This document shows positions 15,846-24,880 of a DNA stretch of 33,195 nt, in pieces; position 1 is the first letter of the stretch, and each line of letters begins with the position of its first letter. This DNA is from an uncultured Chitinophagaceae bacterium (lineage in GTDB: Bacteria; Bacteroidota; Bacteroidia; Chitinophagales; Chitinophagaceae), in assembly GCA_938017685.1 (NCBI GenBank), contig CALIIL010000109.1, positions 1 through 33,195 on the forward strand, given 5' to 3'. The notes beneath the pieces are model-generated. The model did no database searches. It was not told where the DNA came from and was given only the letters and a program-made list of their open reading frames with translations. The translations under genes were made by a program, and so were the position numbers.

Positions 15846-16643
15846 TTACAAATCTGCTTTTTGCATTCGTAAGCGCGCAATAAAATAATAAATTAATACC
15901 CATACAAAACTCATAACAATCATGATCATAAATTCTGAACTTGTTTTACTTCCGCCGAGTATCATCTTGCCCATACCATCTAATGGCTTTACAAGTAATC
16001 CATCACTACAATCTAGTGGTGAAAATTTAGCAATATCAATTTTTACAAATTTATCAAGTAGCCAAACGACTAACTCTTCAAATAAAACAAAGGCCATGAG
16101 CAATACGATAGCTAAGCCAGAGCGCTTGATAAGTAATGCTAGCAAGGCAGCAAAGGACAAATAGTTTAAACCATACAAAAATACATAGGCTATGTTTTTA
16201 GTCCCACTGAGCACATGGCCGCCTCCATTAATATAACCAAAAACTAAACACAACAAAGTATAAAGCAAGGTCAAAGCCACATTAATACCAAGCACTAGAA
16301 CAACTTTAGAATGCAAGTAATCCATACGGCTTTGTCCATCAATAATATGTTGGCGCTGCGTTTTATATCGATAGTCATTCGCTATAAGAGTAATAACTAA
16401 TACGCATATAAATATGATACACCAACCATAATAGTAAGCCATATTTCCCCAGACTTTAGGAAAGGAGTAATCTGAATTTACAACATTCATATTTACTCCC
16501 TGAGCATTGGTTGATGTTATATTAAAAGCACCTTGATTGACCGCTACATTAAATAAAATATACACCAATAAAAATAATCCTGTGAGGATATAAAACGTTC
16601 TATACTTCTTAAGCTTTAGCCACTCTATTTTTAATAATCGCAT
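15846..16643 (-). CDS. ABC-2-type transporter permease
   Basis: The 265-aa polytopic membrane protein has about six helices, for example FYILTGLFLLVYILFNVAV, WCIIFICVLVITLIA, VLVLGINVALTLLYTLLCLVF, YLSFAALLALLIK and SFVWVLIYYFIARL. The stretch ANDYRYKTQRQHIIDGQSR after helix 2 resembles the coupling segment of ABC-2 permeases from the bacitracin/lantibiotic self-protection type. It starts 4 bp after the ATPase gene ends, so the two form one exporter. The substrate is unknown. Confidence 0.85.
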   Translation of the reverse strand: MRLLKIEWLKLKKYRTFYILTGLFLLVYILFNVAVNQGAFNITSTNAQGVNMNVVNSDYSFPKVWGNMAYYYGWCIIFICVLVITLIANDYRYKTQRQHIIDGQSRMDYLHSKVVLVLGINVALTLLYTLLCLVFGYINGGGHVLSGTKNIAYVFLYGLNYLSFAALLALLIKRSGLAIVLLMAFVLFEELVVWLLDKFVKIDIAKFSPLDCSDGLLVKPLDGMGKMILGGSKTSSEFMIMIVMSFVWVLIYYFIARLRMQKADL

Positions 16644-16647
16644 GTTT

Positions 16648-17541
16648 TTATTTTATTAATTCGAGGAATGTTTTTTCAAGACTATAATTATTTTCTTTCA
16701 AGTGCGTTAGTATTACGTTGTGCTCAAAACAAAATTTGTTAATCGCCGTAGCTGTAACTTTTTCTGTAAATGATACTATTAATAAGCCATCTTCTTCGAT
16801 TATACTATTGAGCGTAGATCTTGTATTTAAACAGTCTTTCAATGCAGCCATATTATCGGCTTTCAACTCATAAGTGGGCTCGTCCTTAAGGATTGTATGA
16901 ACCGAACCTTCTCTCAATAGAACACCTTTTTTCATTATAGCCACATGCGTGCATACTTTCTCTACTTCATCTAATAAATGGCTTGCCATGATTATGGTAC
17001 GCCCTTCACTACTCAGTTCTTTTATAAGATTTCTAATCTCAGCAATACCTTCTGGATCTAAACCATTTGTTGGTTCATCAAAAACAATAATATCTGGATT
17101 ACTCAACAATGCCGATGCAATGGCCAAACGTTGTTTCATACCCAATGAGTAGGTCTGAAACTTTGAGTGTTTTCGCTCTGCCAAACTTACTCGTTCCAAA
17201 ACGCCATTAATATCTGGGTTTTTTATTTGTTTAATCTCGGCTACAATTTTTAAATTATCAATCGCATTGAGGTAATGGTAAAAATTAGGCGTTTCAAGTA
17301 AGGCGCCTATTTGCTTTCGAGCATCTTGCGCTTGAGCATAGCCAATCCATTCGAATGAACCGCCGTTGCTTTTTAATACGTCTAAGACTATACCTAATAA
17401 TGTTGTTTTACCACTTCCATTAGGTCCAAGTATTCCGTACACCGAACCTTTGGGTACGTCAAAACTAATTCCTTTTAAAGCTTGTATAGCTCCATAGTTT
17501 TTCTTCAAACCATTTACACCTAGCACTTTATTATTTTCCAT
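16648..17541 (-). CDS. ABC transporter ATP-binding protein
   Basis: The 297-aa nucleotide-binding subunit has Walker A GPNGSGKTT (residues 39-47), Q-loop region GALLETPNFYHYLNA, signature YSLGMKQ (131-137), Walker B IIVFDEPTNGLDPEG (151-165) and the H-loop ASHLLDEVEKV. The C-terminal 80 residues form the accessory region seen in the CcmA/BcrA-like export group. It powers the permease encoded directly downstream. ATG 17539-17541 is preceded at 8 nt by TATCTTTA, a near-consensus -7 box, so the transcript leader would be very short. Confidence 0.92.
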   Translation of the reverse strand: MENNKVLGVNGLKKNYGAIQALKGISFDVPKGSVYGILGPNGSGKTTLLGIVLDVLKSNGGSFEWIGYAQAQDARKQIGALLETPNFYHYLNAIDNLKIVAEIKQIKNPDINGVLERVSLAERKHSKFQTYSLGMKQRLAIASALLSNPDIIVFDEPTNGLDPEGIAEIRNLIKELSSEGRTIIMASHLLDEVEKVCTHVAIMKKGVLLREGSVHTILKDEPTYELKADNMAALKDCLNTRSTLNSIIEEDGLLIVSFTEKVTATAINKFCFEHNVILTHLKENNYSLEKTFLELIK

Positions 17542-17549
17542 TGGTAGGC

Positions 17550-17557
17550 TAAAGATA
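17550..17557 (-). promoter_or_regulatory. Putative -7 element for the ABC exporter genes
   Basis: On the minus strand TATCTTTA matches TAnnTTTG except for the last base, the same variant proposed for sdhC. It ends 8 nt before the ATG. Confidence 0.35.
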
Positions 17558-17668
17558 TATTTTCAAATAACTAATGTCACTATAAAAAAGATAAAAGGTT
17601 GTATTATTAGTTAAGAGGCAAGGACGGCTTACACTAAATAATAATTACATAATTTCGTACAACCCACC

Positions 17669-18298
17669 ATGTGTTATCACTATAGCCCGGCTCATTTAGA
17701 CCGATTGAAACAACTTTATCCTGATAAATATAATAAACAGGACTACCCTTCCTATGCCAATGGATTTACACATCCCAAGCTTCCTGCTTTAACTGCCAAT
17801 ACTTTATCCCTATTATCCTGGGGTCTCATACCGCACTGGACCAAAGATTGGGAGACCGCACAAAAAATAAGGCGATTTTGCCTGAATGCAAAAATTGAAA
17901 CCTTATCCGAAAAACCATCCTTTCGCGATTCGCTAGAAAAACAATCCTTCTGTGCATTGCCTGCCACCAATTTTTACGAATGGCAATGGCAAGACGCCAA
18001 AGGAAAAGTGAAAACGAAATTTGAAATAGCACTGGCTAATCATCATACCATTCATTTTGCCGGTCTATTAAGCGATTGGGTTAATAAAGAAACGGGTGAG
18101 ATCATACAATCATTTACCATTATTACCTGCGCAGCTAATCCATTGATGGAAAAAATACACAACATAAAAAAAAGGATGCCTATCATATTAGACCAGTCTA
18201 GTGCCAATAGCTGGGTGAGTGGTGATTTAAATTTAGGTGAAATAAAAAACATTGCACAAGATCAAGAATTAATTGCCACACCTTATCTTGAGCAATAA
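17669..18298 (+). CDS. SOS-response-associated peptidase / abasic-site crosslinking protein (SRAP, YedK-like)
   Basis: This HMCES/YedK-family protein protects abasic sites in single-stranded DNA by forming a thiazolidine link through Cys2. The 209-aa product starts MCYHYS, so Cys2 is exposed after Met removal. Other active-site residues are Asn73 (CLNAKIETL), Glu104 (ATNFYEW) and His164 (EKIHNIKKRMPIIL). The C-terminus after the catalytic His is shorter than in many relatives, and the usual NSRKNDSP-like tail motif is not evident, so substrate contacts there may differ. A TAATTTCG sequence lies 16 bp upstream of the ATG. The next gene begins on the base after its stop. Confidence 0.9.
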   Translation: MCYHYSPAHLDRLKQLYPDKYNKQDYPSYANGFTHPKLPALTANTLSLLSWGLIPHWTKDWETAQKIRRFCLNAKIETLSEKPSFRDSLEKQSFCALPATNFYEWQWQDAKGKVKTKFEIALANHHTIHFAGLLSDWVNKETGEIIQSFTIITCAANPLMEKIHNIKKRMPIILDQSSANSWVSGDLNLGEIKNIAQDQELIATPYLEQ

Positions 18299-19549
18299 AT
18301 GAAACCGTTATCGCTTAGTATATTTCTATTGCTCATTATTTTATTTTCCGCTTGTAATGAGGGAGGATATGTAGAGGTAAAAAATTCCGACTTTATATTA
18401 AATAATGAAACCTATAAATACATGGGCTGTAATTATTGGTACGGCGGATATATTGGCGCAACGAATAAAGAACGCTTGAAAAATGAGCTTGATTTTTTAC
18501 AAGAAAAAAAGGTAACTAACTTACGTGTATTTATTTGTGGTGAAGGCGATAACAGTTATTCATACCGCATTTACCCTAATGTACAAGAGCAGCCAAGACA
18601 ATACAATGAGACATTTCTAAAAGGTTTTGACTACTTCTTGGATGAGGCTAATCAACGTGATATGAAAGTTGTATTTGTACTCAATAATAATTGGGAATGG
18701 AGTGGCGGTTTTGGGCAGTACCTTGAATGGGCAGGAAAAGAAAACCCACCCTTACCAAAAACGGACCGTTGGGATTGGGATAATTACTGCACTTATATTT
18801 CTCAATTTTATTCTAATGATTCGTGCTTGGCTTGGAGCAATGGTTGGATAGAAGAGGTAGTCACAAGACGTAATACAATTAATGGAAAACTATATGCCGA
18901 AGATGAAACAATCATGAGCTGGGAACTAGGTAACGAACCTAGACCCATGAAAAAAGAAGCAACACAAGCTTACAAGAACTGGGTCAGCAACACAGCCTCA
19001 TTGATAAAATCATTGGACCAAAATCATCTAGTTACTATTGGAACGGAAGGTGTAATTAGTACCTTTTACGACGAGGACATTTACTATAGTATTCATAATG
19101 ATAAAAATATTGATTACGCCACATTGCATCTTTGGCCCAAAACATGGCAATGGTATAATGGTGCAAGTGATGCTTCGATCCACGATACTACTTTAATAAA
19201 AACGAGAAAGTACATTGAACAACATGCGCAGATTGCCATGAGATTAAACAAACCATTAGTCATAGAAGAATTTGGATTACATCGTGATGGCAATTCGTTC
19301 TCACCCGATACAAGCGTGGGTAATCGTAATAAATATTATGCCTATATTTTTCAATTAGGTCAAGCCAACAACATTAGTGGATATAATTTTTGGGGATTTG
19401 CAGGCGTGCCTGCAAACTTTAACGCCAAAGGATTTATGCAAAAAGGAATGTCCTATAGTGCCGACCCGCCACAAGAAGAACAGGGATTGTACTCTGTATT
19501 TATGAATGATAGTTCTACTTGGGAAATGATTACAGCCTTTACTCACTAA
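18299..19549 (+). CDS. GH5-family glycoside hydrolase lipoprotein (beta-mannanase-like)
   Basis: The 416-aa product has a lipoprotein signal (LLLIILFSAC, Cys19) and a GH5 (beta/alpha)8 domain. The acid/base Glu213 lies in MSWELGNEPRPM and the nucleophile Glu324 in LVIEEFGLHRDG. VTNLRVFICGEG and FVLNNNWEWSGGFGQYLEW match subfamily 7 endo-beta-1,4-mannanases. It is probably anchored on the outer-membrane surface or in the periplasm, cutting mannan-type polysaccharide. The ATG follows the SRAP stop with no gap. The two proteins have unrelated roles, so simple compaction is likely. No SusC/D pair is nearby, so this is not a classical polysaccharide utilisation locus. Confidence 0.88.
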   Translation: MKPLSLSIFLLLIILFSACNEGGYVEVKNSDFILNNETYKYMGCNYWYGGYIGATNKERLKNELDFLQEKKVTNLRVFICGEGDNSYSYRIYPNVQEQPRQYNETFLKGFDYFLDEANQRDMKVVFVLNNNWEWSGGFGQYLEWAGKENPPLPKTDRWDWDNYCTYISQFYSNDSCLAWSNGWIEEVVTRRNTINGKLYAEDETIMSWELGNEPRPMKKEATQAYKNWVSNTASLIKSLDQNHLVTIGTEGVISTFYDEDIYYSIHNDKNIDYATLHLWPKTWQWYNGASDASIHDTTLIKTRKYIEQHAQIAMRLNKPLVIEEFGLHRDGNSFSPDTSVGNRNKYYAYIFQLGQANNISGYNFWGFAGVPANFNAKGFMQKGMSYSADPPQEEQGLYSVFMNDSSTWEMITAFTH

Positions 19550-19664
19550 AGAGTATAACTTATTGGATAATAACGATTACTATGCATTCGTATGTACAAC
19601 CTTAGCATGATATTTATACATAAGGATTACTATCTGTATAAATTTTACGTATTTTTATACATAC

Positions 19665-20765
19665 ATGGATATTTCAAATCTTATTGAAAAGTATCAATCT
19701 GTCTTAGTTCATAATCTACCAAAGAGTGAAAAGAAAAGAAAAACAATTTTAGACATAGGAGGATACCCTCATTACGAAAATGTTCTGTCAAATTTTTATG
19801 CCTTTTATTTCAATAAAGATGAGGAGCACGGTTTTAAAGACTTATTTATTAAGTCTATAATTGAGATAATTACACTCAGAACTACTTTATCATTAAACTT
19901 TGAAAATTATGATGTTTGGACCGAGGAGACCACTAATAGTGGTGGCCGAATAGATATACTAATAAAAGAAGTAGATTCATCACAAGCTATTATTATTGAG
20001 AATAAAGTAAATCATATCTTATTAAACGATTTGGCAGACTATTGGGACAGTGTACTTTGCACCACCAAAAACAAAATTGGAATTGTGCTGTCTAAAAAAG
20101 AAGAATATCCCGATCATCCGAATTTTATAAATATTACACATGTTGAGCTCATAAAAAGAATAGAATATAACATTGGTTCCTACATGAGTAATGCAGATGA
20201 CCGGCATCTCTTATTCTTCAAAGATTTTACTCAAAACATTAAAAACATTTCAACAACTATGGCCTACCAAAATGAACGTACCCAATTCTTCTTTGAAAAT
20301 ATGAAAAAAGTTGAGGAGCTATTTGACATGAGAGAAGAATATCGTAGTTATTATTTGGAGGCTATCAAAATTGCGGCCCAGCAACTAGGATATACCTTAG
20401 AGAATACAAACCCGAAATATTATAGATGTGTTCTTATTAACTCCAATCCAAATTTTAGATTTTGGCTTCAAATGAATTTCAGTGAGCCTAATGAATGTTT
20501 TGAAATTTATCTTGAAGCCTTCGGTCAGAATAAAGAACTTGCTACAAAAATCATTGAGAATAAAAAAGTGTTAGAAAAATCGCTTAAAAATTCAATAATA
20601 ATAAATATAGAAACAGAAGAAAAAAATGGCGTTGCTTTCGCACATAAACATTATCCCTTAGATGCAATTAGTTTTCAAAATTTATCAGATTCCATAATAG
20701 AAATTATTAATAATGATTGGAAAGAATTTGCTGACATTTGTATATCGAGTGCTAGTCAGTCTTAA
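19665..20765 (+). CDS. PD-(D/E)XK nuclease-family protein
   Basis: The 366-aa product has an N-terminal restriction-endonuclease-like fold. WTEETTNSGGRIDILI followed by AIIIENKVNH supplies Asp97 and the Glu112-x-Lys114 pair, the classical D...ExK metal site, with Glu86-88 as the extra acid. The C-terminal half (about 200-366) is unassigned. Relatives are annotated as PD-(D/E)XK nuclease superfamily proteins of unknown role and often occur alone. It has no methyltransferase or helicase beside it, so it is not a standard restriction system. TATTTTTA lies 7 nt before ATG 19665, a possible -7 box in a very AT-rich spacer. Confidence 0.82.
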   Translation: MDISNLIEKYQSVLVHNLPKSEKKRKTILDIGGYPHYENVLSNFYAFYFNKDEEHGFKDLFIKSIIEIITLRTTLSLNFENYDVWTEETTNSGGRIDILIKEVDSSQAIIIENKVNHILLNDLADYWDSVLCTTKNKIGIVLSKKEEYPDHPNFINITHVELIKRIEYNIGSYMSNADDRHLLFFKDFTQNIKNISTTMAYQNERTQFFFENMKKVEELFDMREEYRSYYLEAIKIAAQQLGYTLENTNPKYYRCVLINSNPNFRFWLQMNFSEPNECFEIYLEAFGQNKELATKIIENKKVLEKSLKNSIIINIETEEKNGVAFAHKHYPLDAISFQNLSDSIIEIINNDWKEFADICISSASQS

Positions 20766-20768
20766 CTT

Positions 20769-21473
20769 TTATATAAATTGATTTACTAGATCTAATATCA
20801 AACTTCTATCACTTTCAGGAAAGCCATCATTAAAATTTACATTACTAACGACTTCTTGCGAAAAATCATTTTTACAAGTCGCATGAATTTCATTTGTACC
20901 ACAATAAGTTGAAAGTTCTAAAGCATTTTCTGGTGTTACACCGGCACCTGGCATAATCTTAATTTGACTGCCGTATTTTTCTTGTAATGTTTTTATAACT
21001 TCTTTTCCTTCGATTACATTTTTATGTCCTCCACTCGTAAGTACTCGTTCAAAACCAAGATTTATAATATCCTCTAACGATTTTTCAATAGCTATTGTTC
21101 TATCCAATGCTCGATGAAAAGTTGCATGGTTGCTTCCCCATGTTTGCAATAAGTCTGCGCAAGCTTCTATGTTCACATGGCCCTCTTTTGTCAATACACC
21201 CAATACGATACCATCCACTTCTAATTTTTTACAAAGCATAATATCGGCATGCATAATGTCTATCTCCTCTTTTGAGTAAACGAAATCTCCACCACGAGGG
21301 CGTATCATTACATAGATTGGAATGGTAATCGTTTCTTTTACTTTCTTTATCATGCCATAAGAAGGTGTACAACCACCTTCTTTTAAATTTTCTATGAGTT
21401 CAATTCTGTGGGCTCCAGCTTCTTCGGCGTTCTTACAAGATTGAAAATTATTACACGCTATCTCTATAATCAT
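20769..21473 (-). CDS. cutC: CutC family protein
   Basis: The 234-aa TIM-barrel protein of the CutC family is recognised by MIIEIACNNFQSCKNAEEAGAHRIELIENL, GGCTPSYGMIK, IYVMIRPRGGDFVYS, GIVLGVLTKEG, TFHRALD, VLTSGGH and IMPGAGV (given as separate motifs). It is historically linked to copper tolerance, but many bacterial homologues lie with glycan-degrading genes and their enzymatic role is unsettled. Here it overlaps the glycosylasparaginase gene by 4 bp, downstream of a GH20 hexosaminidase, which points to amino-sugar glycan breakdown rather than copper. It is last in the operon. Confidence 0.9.
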   Translation of the reverse strand: MIIEIACNNFQSCKNAEEAGAHRIELIENLKEGGCTPSYGMIKKVKETITIPIYVMIRPRGGDFVYSKEEIDIMHADIMLCKKLEVDGIVLGVLTKEGHVNIEACADLLQTWGSNHATFHRALDRTIAIEKSLEDIINLGFERVLTSGGHKNVIEGKEVIKTLQEKYGSQIKIMPGAGVTPENALELSTYCGTNEIHATCKNDFSQEVVSNVNFNDGFPESDRSLILDLVNQFI

Positions 21474-22495
21474 TTTACTATATATTTTGCTTCCACCCGT
21501 TTACAATCCAAGCCACCCTTCGTTACTCCAAAATCAAATCCCTTGTTTATGGCATACGCGCCGTACTCACCTCCTTTGTTCAATGCAATAAATCCTACTT
21601 GAATTTCTTTAGCGTTGCGCGGTGTTTTTTTCATAATACGCTCCACCGCTTTGCGGCATGCCACGTCTGGACTATAACCTTGGCGCATAAATTCTACGAC
21701 CAAAAAACTACCACTAATCCGAATAACCTCTTCGCCATGTCCCGTGGCAGTAACGGCGCCAACTTCATTATCTACATATAGACCTGCACCGATAATTGGC
21801 GAGTCTCCTACTCGACCGCGCAATTTAAATCCCATACCACTTGTAGTACATGCACCACTTAAATTACCACTGGCATCCATGGCTATCATTCCAATAGTAT
21901 CATGATTGTATTCGCCACCTTTCATTTTATTAGGCACTTTTGGTTGCTGAATAACACCGCTCTCAATATTCATGACAGGCTTATATTCACTTTTAATGAG
22001 CCATTCCTTATACGCTTTCTCCGCATGCTCGCTTAACTTCTCTTCTTCTAATGTAAATCCATTAGCTACGGCAAACTGCTGTGCCCCTTTTCCAACCAAC
22101 ATGATGTGCGGAGATTTTTCCATTACCGCTCTGGCTACTTGTATTGGATTTTTAATTCGTTCAAGAAATGCTACACTGCCGCATTCCGTATTATGATTCA
22201 TAATACTTGCATCCAAGGTTACATGACCATCGCGGTCGGGGTTGCCTCCAAGGCCCACACAACAATTGCCCCAATCATTTTCCATAGTCATAACGCCTTG
22301 CTCCACGGCGTCTAAAGAATCGCCTCTTTCCCTAAGTATATTCCAAGCGGCTGCATTAGCCACTTTAGACTGACCATGCCATGTACTTAATACAATAGGT
22401 CTAGTTGGGGCAACAAACCTTGCTAAACCAGTTTTTTTAGCTGCTAAAAACAAACTTCCAAGTCCAAGCGTTTTTAATAATTCTCTTCTATTCAC
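21470..22495 (-). CDS. N4-(beta-N-acetylglucosaminyl)-L-asparaginase (glycosylasparaginase)
   Basis: This enzyme hydrolyses the bond between asparagine and GlcNAc in N-linked glycopeptides. The 341-aa Ntn-hydrolase precursor has its autocleavage site in YNHDTIGMIAMD, where Asp199-Thr200 is cut and Thr200 becomes the nucleophile. GMGFKLRGRVGDSPIIGAG and ATGHGEEVIR supply substrate-pocket residues. The N-terminus (MNRRELLKTLGLGSLFLAA) looks like a weak Tat or Sec signal, so it is probably periplasmic, like the Elizabethkingia enzyme. The start is GTG 22493-22495, 19 bp after the GH20 stop. It overlaps cutC by 4 bp. The operon matches stepwise removal of GlcNAc-Asn units. Confidence 0.92.
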   Translation of the reverse strand: MNRRELLKTLGLGSLFLAAKKTGLARFVAPTRPIVLSTWHGQSKVANAAAWNILRERGDSLDAVEQGVMTMENDWGNCCVGLGGNPDRDGHVTLDASIMNHNTECGSVAFLERIKNPIQVARAVMEKSPHIMLVGKGAQQFAVANGFTLEEEKLSEHAEKAYKEWLIKSEYKPVMNIESGVIQQPKVPNKMKGGEYNHDTIGMIAMDASGNLSGACTTSGMGFKLRGRVGDSPIIGAGLYVDNEVGAVTATGHGEEVIRISGSFLVVEFMRQGYSPDVACRKAVERIMKKTPRNAKEIQVGFIALNKGGEYGAYAINKGFDFGVTKGGLDCKRVEAKYIVK

Positions 22496-22514
22496 AATGG
22501 TAAATTTAGCTGAT

Positions 22515-24758
22515 TTATTCTACAATTATTTCACTACAAAAGAGCCATGGATTTTCTCCAGCTCCAGGATTTCCTGCTGGAATGACTCTTAACGGCGTAG
22601 CACTTAAAACGATATAACGTGTCTTCGTATTCAATATTAATTCAAAGAAACCATCCCTTAATACAAGAGGATAATTATTTGATACAATATGATCCGCTTT
22701 ATTATTATTGTCTTCAAAAACAACTTTCGCAGGATAATGGATCCAGCTTTCTGGTGCTTGCAAAAAAGAAACTTTAATCTTGCTTACCTCCATTTCTTTG
22801 CCAAGATCAATGGATAGATACATGTCCTTAGCTCGCCAACCTAGCCATTCATTTCCACTCCAAGGTAGCGTTCCAACCACCCCATTAATTATGGTCTGTG
22901 CACCACCCGTACTATAGTTTTTATTCGGAGGATCTTTCAATACTATTTTTTTTCCTACAGCTAAATGATAATTATAATCCTGTGAAAAAAGGTTTCCTGT
23001 TGGCTCACCGTTTTTAAACAACTTGGCTTTTAGTTTAATATCTCTGTCTATTAAAATTGCTGCATTATATAATTTAGAATCAGCCATTGGCTCGTTGCCA
23101 TTGGTCGTATATCTAATTTCGTATTCCGGGAAATCAGTACTTAGCGAAATGCTCATTTGATTATTTACAATAATCGTTTTTGCTTCAATATTAAAGAGTG
23201 CTTTGGAATAATTATAACCCAAGGTGTCTAACAAATCAAAATGAGGAATCAATCTACTTGTAAAATCATCATAAGAACTCTTACCCACACCTGACCATAA
23301 CACTTCACTCAACGCACATAACCTTGGTAGCGCCATATACATGACATGCTCAGGGTTTTCCATATATTCAGTCCACACATTGCCTTGTGCGCCCATGACA
23401 TATTTATGATATTTCTTATCTAAATGATTGGGTATTGGATTATAAGAATAGACTTTTTTAAGTGGCGTATAACCGCCAATGGCCAAAGGCTCTGATTTTT
23501 TATCCCCTTGATAATGATCGAAATAACAATGGCTTCCTGGGCTCATGACTACATTATGTTTTTGGCTTGCAGCCTCAATGCCACCTTGCTCTCCGCGCCA
23601 GCTCATGACAGCTGCATTCTTGGCCAAGCCTCCTTCCAATATTTCATCCCAACCAATGGTTTGTCTTCCTTTACTGCTGAGAAATGAATCTATACGACCA
23701 ATAAAATAGGATTGCAATTCGTGTTCGTCTTTTAAGTTGTGCTGTTTAATATTTGCCTGACAATGAGCACATTCTTTCCATCTTGTTTTGGGCGCTTCAT
23801 CGCCACCAATATGAATGTACTTACTTGGAAACAAGGCCAACACTTCGTCTAACACATCAAATAAAAAGGTGAAGGTTGAATCTTTCGTACAATAAATATC
23901 TTCGCTCACACCCCATTTGGTCAGTGGTTCCAAAGCTTGCTGCCTACAACTAAATTGAGGATAAGCACTCAATGCGGCTACTGCATGACCAGGCATTTCT
24001 ATTTCGGGCACTACGGTTATGTATCGTTCCGCGGCATAAGCCACGACTTCCTTTATTTGTTCTTGTGTATAAAAACCGCCATAGGGTTTCCCATCGCCTT
24101 TATAAGGATCAAAGTTTTTGCCAACCATCGTTTCTTTTCGTTGGCTACCAATTTGTGTAAGCTTCGGATACTTTTTTAATTCTATTCGCCAACCTTGATC
24201 ATCGGTTAAGTGCCAATGGAAGGTATTCATCTTGTGTAAAGCAAGAACATCAATATATTTTTTTATAAATTCTACATCAAAAAAATGACGGCTTACATCT
24301 AAGTGCATACCGCGCCATTTGAAGGCTGGAGAGTCTATTATTGTTTGGCATTGGAGTTTTCCTTTTGATTGGAAAATTAGCTGTTTTAATGTTTGTATTC
24401 CGTGAAAAATACTTCTTTCAGAACCTGAAATAATTATTCTTTCTTCTTTTATTTCAAGTTTATAGCCACTTTTAATTTTAGTGTTTATATTATATAATAA
24501 TGATATTGGCATTTCTACGTTTGCGTTCAAATTGATTAGAAGAGTATTATTGAATTCCTTTTCAATTTTAGACATTTGTCCAAAATAATCTTCGGTGTAG
24601 ATATCTCCTATCGCAAACAATGAAGAGCATTTAAATTTAACCTTTTCTAAATCTATATGACCATTGTGCAGTTCTATGCTAACAGGCTTTGGAATAACCC
24701 CCTGCCCAAAAACATTTACAGAAATAAAGAGTAGAATTATAATTTTAATGAAACGCAC
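22515..24758 (-). CDS. Beta-N-acetylhexosaminidase, GH20
   Basis: The 747-aa exported enzyme has a signal peptide (IKIIILLFISVNVFGQG) and a GH20b N-terminal domain (about 25-145). The catalytic barrel (about 148-500) carries the Asp320-Glu321 pair in HIGGDEAPKTRW, which acts by substrate-assisted catalysis. A chitobiase-C-terminal-like Ig domain (TTNGNEPMADSKLYN) and a C-terminal F5/8-type carbohydrate-binding domain (about 600-747, with EWLGWRAKDMYLSIDLG) follow. It releases terminal GlcNAc or GalNAc from glycoproteins or chitin oligomers. The start is GTG 24756-24758, and no in-frame ATG precedes the signal sequence. It is first in the GH20-glycosylasparaginase-cutC operon. Confidence 0.93.
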   Translation of the reverse strand: MRFIKIIILLFISVNVFGQGVIPKPVSIELHNGHIDLEKVKFKCSSLFAIGDIYTEDYFGQMSKIEKEFNNTLLINLNANVEMPISLLYNINTKIKSGYKLEIKEERIIISGSERSIFHGIQTLKQLIFQSKGKLQCQTIIDSPAFKWRGMHLDVSRHFFDVEFIKKYIDVLALHKMNTFHWHLTDDQGWRIELKKYPKLTQIGSQRKETMVGKNFDPYKGDGKPYGGFYTQEQIKEVVAYAAERYITVVPEIEMPGHAVAALSAYPQFSCRQQALEPLTKWGVSEDIYCTKDSTFTFLFDVLDEVLALFPSKYIHIGGDEAPKTRWKECAHCQANIKQHNLKDEHELQSYFIGRIDSFLSSKGRQTIGWDEILEGGLAKNAAVMSWRGEQGGIEAASQKHNVVMSPGSHCYFDHYQGDKKSEPLAIGGYTPLKKVYSYNPIPNHLDKKYHKYVMGAQGNVWTEYMENPEHVMYMALPRLCALSEVLWSGVGKSSYDDFTSRLIPHFDLLDTLGYNYSKALFNIEAKTIIVNNQMSISLSTDFPEYEIRYTTNGNEPMADSKLYNAAILIDRDIKLKAKLFKNGEPTGNLFSQDYNYHLAVGKKIVLKDPPNKNYSTGGAQTIINGVVGTLPWSGNEWLGWRAKDMYLSIDLGKEMEVSKIKVSFLQAPESWIHYPAKVVFEDNNNKADHIVSNNYPLVLRDGFFELILNTKTRYIVLSATPLRVIPAGNPGAGENPWLFCSEIIVE

Positions 24759-24788
24759 ACCCTAAAATAAGACAGTTTGTTTTCGTAC

Positions 24789-24870
24789 CACAAAGAGCAC
24801 TAAGTTTTTTCACAAAGTTCACAAGGGTTTAGTGTGCTTTGTGCTAACCTTTGTGTTCCTTGTGTTGAAC
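24789..24870. repeat. CACAAAG-type interspersed hairpin repeat
   Basis: The spacer between the GH20 and amidase genes is built from short units such as CACAAAGAG, CACTAAG, CACAAAGTT and CACAAGG, then the reverse-complement style TTAGTG, CTTTGTG, CCTTTGTG and CCTTGTG. The outer arms 24789-24803 and 24829-24843 pair at 13 of 15 positions. Similar CTTTGTG/CACAAAG repeats are widespread between genes in many bacterial genomes. It lies after the amidase stop, where it could act as a weak terminator for the amidase transcript. Confidence 0.65.
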
Positions 24871-24880
24871 TTTTCCTATG

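Noticed and set aside
17669-19549. Functional operon of SRAP and GH5
   Set aside because: Stop and start abut, but the DNA-repair and polysaccharide roles are unrelated. Adjacency alone is not evidence of a shared pathway.
22501-22508. TAAATTTA as a leaderless promoter for the glycosylasparaginase GTG start
   Set aside because: The gene lies only 19 bp after the GH20 stop and is almost certainly co-transcribed. The motif is a palindromic AT-rich chance match.
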